In this document: positions 32,559-40,824 of the stretch, in pieces
How positions within the stretch are numbered: position 1 is the first letter of the stretch
Layout of the letters: every line of letters begins with the position of its first letter
IMG/VR virus record: IMGVR_UViG_3300042691_009313
Location: 1 to 50,870 of that record
Direction: 5' to 3' (one strand)
DNA length: 50,870 bases
Origin: a virus
Program-made: the position numbers and the translations under genes
Notes under the pieces: generated by a model
The model's database searches: none
The model's input: only the letters and a program-made list of their open reading frames with translations
Told to the model about the DNA's origin: nothing

Positions 32559-35500
32559 ATGGCCCAATACCTACCGCTTCCCGATGGTTCTTCACTAAAA
32601 CTGCGGGAGGGCGAAAGCCCCGCTCAAGGTTGGGCACGCGCTCAACGAACTTACCCGGAAGCTTTTGCTGTTGCTAAGCCTGCTGAAGAACCTCAAGGCG
32701 GTTTTATTCCTGCTACTAAAGCAGGGGTTGCTAGCCTTAAATCTGACATAGCCGCACTGCTTGGACGTACTGGGCTTATTGATACTGGCACTGCTGAAAA
32801 GTACATGCAGGAACAGGAAGAGTATCAGCGCCGGGTATTTAAACCTACGGAAAAAGGTTTTTTGGAAGCCCCGGTAACAAAGGCTGCTGAGTTGTTAGGC
32901 GGATCACTCCCGTATATGGCGGCTCCAATTGTAGCGGGGGGTGCTGCTGTAACGGCGCCTGTGTCTGCACCTGTGGCTACGGCTCTTGGTGTTGGTGCAG
33001 CAGGACTTACATCAGCGGCACAATTTACCGGCTCTAACATTGCACGTCAGGTTGAAGAAGGTAAGCGTCTTCAGGAAACAGAACTTGGTGCGGCTGCAGC
33101 CGCTGCTGTACCGCAAGCGGCGTTGGACATGCTGTCATTTAAGATGATGCCGGGAATTCGCCGCATTTTTATGCAGGCTGGCAAAGACGTACCTGAAGCG
33201 GCTGCTAAACAGATTGCTGAACAAAATGTACGCGAAGTAATTAAAGACTACTCACTTGCTACGGGTAAGTCTATGGGAGTTGAAGGGCTTACAGAAGCAG
33301 GGCAACAAGTCCTTGAGCGCTTGCAGGCGGGTTTAAACATTACAGACGCTGAAGCTAGAGATGAGTATTTTGAAAGCTTTTTGGGCGGCGCCATACTTGG
33401 TGGTGCGATTTCTCCGGCTGGTCGTTTTATTGAACGCGGTAGTCAACAACGTAAACAGGAAGCTGAAGCTGCGCGGTTGCGTGTGGAAGAACAGCGCAAA
33501 CTTCAAGAGCAAAAAGATCGGGAAAGGGCTGGTGAACTTGGTGCACCGCTGTTAACAAAAGAAGAAGCAGAAAGACCTTTATTTGTTGATAGTGAAGGAA
33601 AGCCTGCCAAGTTTACGGATCTGCAGGAACGGGAGCGGATGCTCCAAGAAAAAGAACAAGCTAAAACAAATGCACAACAACAATACACAGAGATTACCAA
33701 AACCATCAATGAACTGCGTGAGCGCGCGCAAACGGCTGGACGTAATAAATCAATTGAGTTAGGGCAAGAAGCTCAACGACTTGAAAAGCTTAAAGATGAT
33801 TTAGAAAAACGTGTTGCTGACAAGAAAGACCCACTGTACAAAACTAAGCTGGAACCGTTTACGCAACTGACACAGGAAGAAGCGGAGAAAAAACTTACTC
33901 CTTACGACGCGCTAGAAGCGCAGATTAAAAGAGCGCAGGCTGCATTTGACAAGGCTAAAGACCAAGGCGATGTGATTGCGCAGGGTAAAGCAGCACAAAA
34001 ATTAAAAGATCTTCAGGAAGAATTGCGGGGTACTACGCCTGATTTGTTTGGTATTGAAGGTCAGGAACAGATAGCCGAACGAGCAAAAGCAGAGGCTGAA
34101 GCCATTGACGTTGTAACGCTTACCAATCTTCTTAATCTTGTAGATCAAAAACGCAAGCTGCGTGAAGAACGCCGTGATGTAGGACAGGAAGAAGAACTCA
34201 AACGCTTAGAAGCTGGCCTAGATCGTATGGGTCTTGGTGTTTTGGGTGTTACCGGCGAAGACCGCATTAAAGCAGAAGTTGATCTTGGTCAAGGTTTTAT
34301 TAGCCCTGCAATGGCTGAAAAACTTGGTATATACGATGATCAATTTAACGCGCTTCAAGCTCGTCTTGCAAAAGCTGCTACGCCGGAAGAAGAAAAAACT
34401 GTTAAAGATGAAATAAAGGCGCTTAAAGAAAAGGCCAACGATCCTACCCGTGCTGTTGACGTGTTGGATAATATTGAAACAGCATATCAAAATGCGTTGG
34501 CTAAACAAAAAGAAACCGTAGATGCGTTGGCTCAAGAAAAACCAACGTTAAAGATTTTTGATGCCAAAGGGCAACTTACCCCCAAAGGCAAATTAGCTGT
34601 AGCTAATGAAGCTATTTTGCGCCAGCTTGCGCAACTGCGGCGCTTAGGCCGTGAATCTAAAGAAACGTTAGAAAGCCAACGGGCTGAAGATTTGTTTGCT
34701 GCAGCGCCTTTAAAACGCGATGTAGAAGCAGAAGCCCGCACAGAAGCATTTGGCAAAGCTGTCACACAAACGGGTAAGCCAATTGAAGGTATATCTGAAA
34801 AACAACGGCAGGCAGAAGCAGAAAAAGGTCCAGCTTTTACCAGCCGTAATGAAGCCTTTGAAGAATTTACTGATGCCGCCTATTCTTTACAGCGAGGCCA
34901 GTTTCTTGGTAAACGCACTGGTGTAACGGCCCCTGAAGCAGAACGGCAGCGGGTTGAGGCTTTACAAAAGAAAATTAATAAAGTTGAAGACGATCTTAAA
35001 TTTTTGCGTGGGCAACAAGTGCGGGTAGGAAGGCAGCAAGCGCCAGCAGTTCAAACTCGTATTGCGCAACTAGAAGGCAGACTAAAAACTCTTAAAGCGG
35101 GGCTTGGTGAAGAAAAAGTAGAAAAAGCTACTGCCCGTAAGTTGTTGATACAAAAAGCAGAACGTGCAGCCGATTACCTAATTAACAACGCCATCAACGA
35201 AGTAAAAGCGGATCGGGTGGCTCGTGGGTTAGGTGAGATGCCCGCTGCTGAAGCACGTACTTTAGAAACCAAACTGCGGATTGAGTTTAATCAATTCATA
35301 GACCGTGTCAGTGCGGCAGAGCGTACTACAGGTGAAATGGAAGAAAGACCTGTTGTCAAAGTTGTTGACGGTAAAATAGTAACCACCACGAAGACTGAAC
35401 TTGCACCTAAGCGGCCTTCTATTGAACAACGCCCTTACGAAAAATTAGGTCCAGCGCTTAAAACATTGCGCGGTGAGTTAGAGGCAACAGTTACTGAAGC

Positions 35501-38500
35501 TAAGGGTTTACCCGCTAAAGGTGAATTTGCAGAAGAAAAAGTTGAGGTTGCTAAACCAGTTAAAGAAAAGCCGGTTAAAACTACTAAGAAAAAAATAGCC
35601 GAGCGCCAGAAAGCAGCAAAACATGAAGTTCGTAAACGCGAAGCTATTTATGCGGGTAAACAAGTTATTGCTGACAACCAGAAAAAAATACGCGACGCAG
35701 AACAGCGGCTTAGAACCCTTGGTTCTGAAATAGCGCGTTTAAGAAAAGCCGCTACGGGGGATAAAAACCCACAAATGCGTTTGGCTAAAGCAGAACGTAT
35801 TGAAGTTGAAATGGATTCCGTTCGTGCTAACTTACTTGAATTACGTAATACAAACAAAACACTAGCGGCGGCTATGCGTACGCTAGGTGTGCCAACAGGA
35901 TCATCTAAGAGCGGCGCTTATCTTCTTGACATGATTGAAAACGATGAGCCTGTTAATGCGGATGAACTAACAGAAGCTGGAGTTGAATCGGCAGTTAGTA
36001 AGCGTGTAACTGAATTGCAAAAAACACGGGACATTCAATTAAAAGAACTGGCGCTTGAAGAAACTAAACTTGCTGCATTAAAACGTAGGTTGAGTTTAAA
36101 TAAATTTTTTGGTGGACCGTTAACAACAGAAAAGCAGTTGAACAATTTGCGAAAGCAGATTGAGTTTCAAGAACGTGTTGTTGGACAAGCTAAAGGCGAC
36201 GTTAATGTAACAAAGAAAGCAATTTTTGCAGCCCTACGCCTTAGCGACGTTACAATACCGCAGCTTCGTAGGGAAGTTGCTACTAAGCAACGTTATGTAA
36301 AAGAAGACGAAGCTAAACTTAAAGCGTTGGAAAACAGGGCTAAGTTTTATAAAACTGTTCCTGACTCGCTTAACAATGAGATTGCTGCTCAGAAAGAAGT
36401 GCTTGCCCAATCAAAGGTAAAACTTGTTCGTGCAGAATCAGAACTTGACAGCGGTTTAAAAGCTGTCGCAGAACAAAAGCAACTTAAAAAAGAAATAAAA
36501 GAAAAAGGCACATCCCGCTTTACTGACTATGAGTTAATTACCGCCGCTAGATTTTTGATGTCGCGTATTGACCAAGTAATTGAACGCATGGGGACAAGAC
36601 AAAAAGTAGTGCCCGAAGGTGATCGTTTAATTAAAGCGCAGCTTGGCACTATTACGGCGCCTAGCGGTAAGACATTACCCGGCGTTAGGGTAACTACTGA
36701 AATGGAATGGTCAGCCAAAGCTCTTAATGAAACGGCTGAACAGGAACGTGAACTGTATCAAAAGCAGTACGAAGAAGCTGTTACTGAACGAGATTCAATT
36801 GCTGAAAAACTACGGGCTGCAGGCAAACCTATTCGTGGGGATGAAGCATACGAAAAGGCTGCAGCTAAGGCTCGTAATTTAGCTAGGTCTAAAAAAGCGG
36901 TTAGAGATTTTGTTTATGGCTATGTACCTATACGAACTGAACAACAGATTTTTGCTACGGACGCGGATGCAAAAGAAGTATTAGGTCAACGGCAAAGACA
37001 AACCGCTGACTTTGTGCAAGATAAACCGTTAGACGCAGAAGAAATTGCAAAAGATGTACATGCCATGCTTGTAGAAAACGTACGGCTGGCTGAAGATGCT
37101 TTAAGAAACATTCCTGCGGGCGATAAAAACGCCATCAAAAAAGCTAAGGGTGCTCTTACTCGCGCACGTAATCAATTAAGCAAGGGTTCTATTTATAAGA
37201 TTCGATCAACTTTGACAGAAGCTGATTTGATTGAGCAAGCGTCTGAAGTTGGAACAGATGAACTGCTTGAAATTGATGCTGGCACTATGTCTGATCAGGA
37301 CATTATTAATGCCATTGACTACAAAGATGACACAATTGATCCCCGGTTTGGTGAAGAACCAACGGAAATTATTGATGAAGAAGAAGCTAATAAGCTGTTG
37401 GCTAACGTAAAAACCAAAGCTAAGGCACAGGATATTGAGTTTGAATACTACGACAGCGTAGAAAAACTACCCATTGGTATCCGTAAACAGATGGCAAAGC
37501 AGGGTATGGATACTGTAGCTAGTCAGCTCAAGGGCGGCGTGTACAAAGGTAAAGTGTTTGTTATTGTGCAAAATCACAACGACATCACTGATTTACAACA
37601 GACGCTAGCGCATGAATTGGTAGGACACTATTCGTTTGATGGGCTGCTTGGTAAAGAAGGCATGATCAAGCTGTCACAACAAATTGATAGAACACCTGAT
37701 GGGTTGGCAAAACTTGCCGAACAACTTGGCGGTACAAAATTTAAAGAGCAAATTGAAGGCGTATTTATTGACACCATTCGATACTATAAAAAAGCATTTG
37801 AAGATGGCAAAATAACAGACGCTCAGATCAGGGCTAACGCTAAGATCAAAGCTTTGCGGGAGATGATTGCCTACACTATGGAGAAGAAAGTAACTGCTTC
37901 TCGCATGGAAAAATTAAAATCTTGGTATAAAGAACTTGTTGGCGCTATGCGCGCGGCACTTCGCAAGCTAGGTATAGATCTTAAAATTAGTACCAGTGAC
38001 CTGTTCTACTTAATGAAACAGGCGCAACAGAATTTTGAAGCCGGTAAGCCTGTTGCCTATCGTGATGTTGACGACACAATTTCATTCCGCAGAGGACCGG
38101 AACCGCCTAAGACCGGCCTTGGTGCTATGGTGGCTCCTCGTGGTAAACCGTTTGACACAATCAAAGCCAACCTGCTTGGCTTAAATTTCCGCGTGCAGTT
38201 TGTGGACAGGCTGGCGGCGTTGGATGCGCTAGTTAAGCGCGGGGTAGATGCTGGACTGATTGATTCGATTAAAGCTATGGACGTGTTGTACTTCAGTCGT
38301 AAGGCTGACCAACGTAACAATATGACTGCCCAGTTTGTAACCAACGGAGTTGGCAAGATTGCCAAAATAAACGGAGAGTACCAATACGTTGGCGGTGAAG
38401 GCCCAAGCATGAAGGATGTATCAGAGGCTCTTAACAAGTCTGGGCTGTCACCAAAAATTGTTGAAGACGAATTTACCCAGTATGAGATTGCCCTGCGCGC

Positions 38501-40670
38501 TAAAGACGTTGGGGTAGACAAGCTGGACTTCACTAAACAAAAAGTTACGCAGCAAGACGTTGATGCAACGATAGCCAAGTACTCAGGCAAAGATCCTGCA
38601 AGCTTGGCATTTCAGGAAGCGCACAAGCTTTATCAACAGTACAACCGTAATCTGATTGATTTCTTAGTTTCTTCCGGAGCTTTGTCTGCTGTTGAAGGTG
38701 CTCGGTTAAAAGGCATGAACTACGTTCCGTATTACCGAAAACGTGGTGGTGCTATGGAGTTGGTTGTGTTTGGTGAGCAACCGATCCGAATTGGAGATAT
38801 GAAAAACCAACCCTACTTAGAACAACTTGTTGGTGGAGAAGAAAAAATTCTGCCCATATTTACTGGCGCTGTACAGAACACGCAGTTGCTTGTTGATATG
38901 GCTATGAAAAATATGGCAACCCGCAACACAGCGTTTGTGTTAGCTGAGATGGGTCTGCTAGATGTTAGCGAAAAACAAGCGGCAAAAGGTTTGACAGGTA
39001 TGCATAAAGGCATGGGGCCAGCAGATGCAAATGTGATTCGCTTTAAGCTTGACGGTGATGACATGTGGGCGCGGGTCAATGTCGAAGCTAAGAAAGATAT
39101 TTTTGGTGACATCCCCACAGAGTTAGTTGTGACTGGTATGGAAGGCATCAAAGCTACATTACCTGTTGGCATCCGTTTGTTGGGTATGCCTGCTAACTTG
39201 TTACGTAAGCTTGTCACCCGCGATCCTCGTTATGCGGTGCGTCAAATCTTCCGTGACTCTATGTCGGCTGTCCTGACTACTGGTGCTAATTTTGTGCCTG
39301 TGGTACAGACAATTAAAGACATAACTACTATGAAAAAGGGTGAGGCGTACAAGAAACTGCAAGAGTCCGGCTCGCTTGGCGGTCAGGTTGTTACTGGCGC
39401 TACGGATGACATGGATAAAATCCTGTTGCAAATAGCGTCGGGTAAACGTGGCTGGACAAGGGCGATGGCTAAGCTGGATGAACTTGCCATGATGGGTGAT
39501 GCAGCAACTCGTGTGTCCATGTACAACTCGTTTATTAAACAAGGGCTGTCTGAGCGAGAAGCTGACTTTGCCACGATGGAGGCGATGAACTTTAGTCGCC
39601 GCGGATTGTCCCCCAGCATCTTGTATGCCAACACAATGATTCCGTTCTTTAACGCAGGTGTTCAGGGTATTGATGTTTTATACCGAGCGTTCAAAGGCGA
39701 CATGCCATCCAGTCAACGGCTTCAGATCCAACGTAAGTTGTGGATGCGTGGATTGATGATGGCCGGTATGACGTTGGCATATGCTGCTGCTATGGACGAC
39801 GATAAGACGTACGAAAACGCTAACCCAGATGAGCGCTACAACAACTGGTTTGTGCCAACGCCGTTAGGTACGTTACGCGTACCTATCCCGTTTGAAGCTG
39901 GTTTCATCTTCAAGGGCATCCCAGAAGGTGTGTATCGCATGGCGTTTACGGACGATAAAAATGAGGATGTGCTGAAGGCACTGAAAGACTTGGCTGTACG
40001 AAGCGTTCCGGTTGATATGCCCACCGCAATTAAGCCTGTCGTTGAATTGATGCTTAACCGTTCGTTCTTCACAGGTCGGGAGATTGTGGACAAGTCTATG
40101 TCTGAAATTGCCAAGTACCAGTACCGTCCCAACACGCCTGAAACCATTAAGCTGTTTGGTGAGATCGGCATTTCCCCCGCTAAGGTGGAATACTTTATCA
40201 AAGGGTACACAGGATCACTACCGCTTGGTCTGATCGGCGCTATGGAAACGGTGACGGGCATCCGATCTATGGATAAAGAAAAACCCACCATGCGGATCTA
40301 CGAGGCGCCAATTGTTGGTGGCTTGTTCCAACCGCCTGATGCTTCGGGCATGATTAACCGCGCCTTTGAAACTGTGAACCGTGCACAGGGAGCGCAGGCT
40401 ACATATAATCGTTTATCTGAATCTGATCCAGAAGAAGCCGCCGAGTTCTTAAAACAGAACATGAAAGATATAGACATCGGACAGTTTGCCGGGCAGTTCC
40501 GGCAGGAGATGGGGGAGATTACAGCTTACGAGCGATATGTTCGTGAGAGTCGTAGCCTTTCCGCTGACGAAAAACGTAGGCGCTTGGATAAACTGAAGCA
40601 GGAAAAAATTAATTTGGCGAAAGACTTTAATAAGTTTAACGCACAAATAGAACGCCAAGCTGCCCGTTAA
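32559..40670 (+). CDS. Giant polyvalent-type ejection protein with HEXXGH metallopeptidase motif and LPD38-like domain
   Basis: A 2,703-residue protein, by far the largest in the window. The N-terminus (PDGSSLKLREGESPAQGWAR) is typical of large phage ejection and polyvalent proteins. A Gly/Ala hydrophobic region at about 110-165 could cross a membrane. Residues about 300-1600 are charged helices and coiled coils. At 1685-1690, HELVGH matches the HEXXGH zinc motif, and Glu1768 (LREMIAY) is a suitable third ligand. Residues about 2200-2555 resemble the LPD38 domain of large polyvalent proteins (LRKLVTRDPRYAVRQIFRDS; MNFSRRGLSP). Polyvalent proteins are injected with the DNA and act on host defence or DNA entry; enzyme activity here is inferred from motifs. 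Confidence 0.8.
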   Translation: MAQYLPLPDGSSLKLREGESPAQGWARAQRTYPEAFAVAKPAEEPQGGFIPATKAGVASLKSDIAALLGRTGLIDTGTAEKYMQEQEEYQRRVFKPTEKGFLEAPVTKAAELLGGSLPYMAAPIVAGGAAVTAPVSAPVATALGVGAAGLTSAAQFTGSNIARQVEEGKRLQETELGAAAAAAVPQAALDMLSFKMMPGIRRIFMQAGKDVPEAAAKQIAEQNVREVIKDYSLATGKSMGVEGLTEAGQQVLERLQAGLNITDAEARDEYFESFLGGAILGGAISPAGRFIERGSQQRKQEAEAARLRVEEQRKLQEQKDRERAGELGAPLLTKEEAERPLFVDSEGKPAKFTDLQERERMLQEKEQAKTNAQQQYTEITKTINELRERAQTAGRNKSIELGQEAQRLEKLKDDLEKRVADKKDPLYKTKLEPFTQLTQEEAEKKLTPYDALEAQIKRAQAAFDKAKDQGDVIAQGKAAQKLKDLQEELRGTTPDLFGIEGQEQIAERAKAEAEAIDVVTLTNLLNLVDQKRKLREERRDVGQEEELKRLEAGLDRMGLGVLGVTGEDRIKAEVDLGQGFISPAMAEKLGIYDDQFNALQARLAKAATPEEEKTVKDEIKALKEKANDPTRAVDVLDNIETAYQNALAKQKETVDALAQEKPTLKIFDAKGQLTPKGKLAVANEAILRQLAQLRRLGRESKETLESQRAEDLFAAAPLKRDVEAEARTEAFGKAVTQTGKPIEGISEKQRQAEAEKGPAFTSRNEAFEEFTDAAYSLQRGQFLGKRTGVTAPEAERQRVEALQKKINKVEDDLKFLRGQQVRVGRQQAPAVQTRIAQLEGRLKTLKAGLGEEKVEKATARKLLIQKAERAADYLINNAINEVKADRVARGLGEMPAAEARTLETKLRIEFNQFIDRVSAAERTTGEMEERPVVKVVDGKIVTTTKTELAPKRPSIEQRPYEKLGPALKTLRGELEATVTEAKGLPAKGEFAEEKVEVAKPVKEKPVKTTKKKIAERQKAAKHEVRKREAIYAGKQVIADNQKKIRDAEQRLRTLGSEIARLRKAATGDKNPQMRLAKAERIEVEMDSVRANLLELRNTNKTLAAAMRTLGVPTGSSKSGAYLLDMIENDEPVNADELTEAGVESAVSKRVTELQKTRDIQLKELALEETKLAALKRRLSLNKFFGGPLTTEKQLNNLRKQIEFQERVVGQAKGDVNVTKKAIFAALRLSDVTIPQLRREVATKQRYVKEDEAKLKALENRAKFYKTVPDSLNNEIAAQKEVLAQSKVKLVRAESELDSGLKAVAEQKQLKKEIKEKGTSRFTDYELITAARFLMSRIDQVIERMGTRQKVVPEGDRLIKAQLGTITAPSGKTLPGVRVTTEMEWSAKALNETAEQERELYQKQYEEAVTERDSIAEKLRAAGKPIRGDEAYEKAAAKARNLARSKKAVRDFVYGYVPIRTEQQIFATDADAKEVLGQRQRQTADFVQDKPLDAEEIAKDVHAMLVENVRLAEDALRNIPAGDKNAIKKAKGALTRARNQLSKGSIYKIRSTLTEADLIEQASEVGTDELLEIDAGTMSDQDIINAIDYKDDTIDPRFGEEPTEIIDEEEANKLLANVKTKAKAQDIEFEYYDSVEKLPIGIRKQMAKQGMDTVASQLKGGVYKGKVFVIVQNHNDITDLQQTLAHELVGHYSFDGLLGKEGMIKLSQQIDRTPDGLAKLAEQLGGTKFKEQIEGVFIDTIRYYKKAFEDGKITDAQIRANAKIKALREMIAYTMEKKVTASRMEKLKSWYKELVGAMRAALRKLGIDLKISTSDLFYLMKQAQQNFEAGKPVAYRDVDDTISFRRGPEPPKTGLGAMVAPRGKPFDTIKANLLGLNFRVQFVDRLAALDALVKRGVDAGLIDSIKAMDVLYFSRKADQRNNMTAQFVTNGVGKIAKINGEYQYVGGEGPSMKDVSEALNKSGLSPKIVEDEFTQYEIALRAKDVGVDKLDFTKQKVTQQDVDATIAKYSGKDPASLAFQEAHKLYQQYNRNLIDFLVSSGALSAVEGARLKGMNYVPYYRKRGGAMELVVFGEQPIRIGDMKNQPYLEQLVGGEEKILPIFTGAVQNTQLLVDMAMKNMATRNTAFVLAEMGLLDVSEKQAAKGLTGMHKGMGPADANVIRFKLDGDDMWARVNVEAKKDIFGDIPTELVVTGMEGIKATLPVGIRLLGMPANLLRKLVTRDPRYAVRQIFRDSMSAVLTTGANFVPVVQTIKDITTMKKGEAYKKLQESGSLGGQVVTGATDDMDKILLQIASGKRGWTRAMAKLDELAMMGDAATRVSMYNSFIKQGLSEREADFATMEAMNFSRRGLSPSILYANTMIPFFNAGVQGIDVLYRAFKGDMPSSQRLQIQRKLWMRGLMMAGMTLAYAAAMDDDKTYENANPDERYNNWFVPTPLGTLRVPIPFEAGFIFKGIPEGVYRMAFTDDKNEDVLKALKDLAVRSVPVDMPTAIKPVVELMLNRSFFTGREIVDKSMSEIAKYQYRPNTPETIKLFGEIGISPAKVEYFIKGYTGSLPLGLIGAMETVTGIRSMDKEKPTMRIYEAPIVGGLFQPPDASGMINRAFETVNRAQGAQATYNRLSESDPEEAAEFLKQNMKDIDIGQFAGQFRQEMGEITAYERYVRESRSLSADEKRRRLDKLKQEKINLAKDFNKFNAQIERQAAR

Positions 40671-40824
40671 GAACGCCGACAAAACCTTTGGCATCAAACG
40701 TTCGACTAGCGACAGCGGCTCTCATTCCTTCTTCGTAAGTCTTGGTGGTGTCGAGGCAGGGTACAAAAAACCCCTGCCCCTTTTTAAGCTGCGACCAAGG
40801 ATAACGGACTGTCAGGCTCTTCAT
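40636..40824 (-). CDS. Small conserved phage protein overlapping the terminator
   Basis: A 62-residue protein. The pattern RYPWSQLKKGQGFFVPCLDT, then EEGMRAAVASRTFDAKGFVG and the end GQLGVLFVR is one I recognise from a family of small phage proteins of unknown function. It starts inside the end of the primase-helicase gene in another frame (41-bp overlap) and ends 35 bases inside the opposite-strand giant gene. The codons for GQGFFVPCL contain the hairpin of the plus-strand terminator. There is no strong ribosome binding site, so translation is probably coupled to the primase-helicase. It is the last gene of the minus-strand block. Confidence 0.72.
   Translation of the reverse strand: MKSLTVRYPWSQLKKGQGFFVPCLDTTKTYEEGMRAAVASRTFDAKGFVGVLNGQLGVLFVR
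40755..40785 (+). terminator. Rho-independent terminator of the plus-strand block
   Basis: A 7-bp perfect stem (GGCAGGG pairing with CCCTGCC), a 10-base A-rich loop, then CC and five T. It lies 85 bases after the stop of the giant gene and ends the long virion transcript. On the minus strand the hairpin has no following T-run, so it acts in one direction. The stem lies inside the coding sequence of the small minus-strand gene at 40636-40824. Confidence 0.82.

Noticed and set aside
37611-37628. Classical HExxH zincin motif in the giant protein
   Set aside because: The sequence is HELVGH, so the second His is one position further than in HExxH. I report it as the HEXXGH type instead.
38057-38590. 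Minus-strand open frame of 177 codons inside the giant gene
   Set aside because: No known motif, low-complexity composition and complete overlap with a well-supported coding frame.
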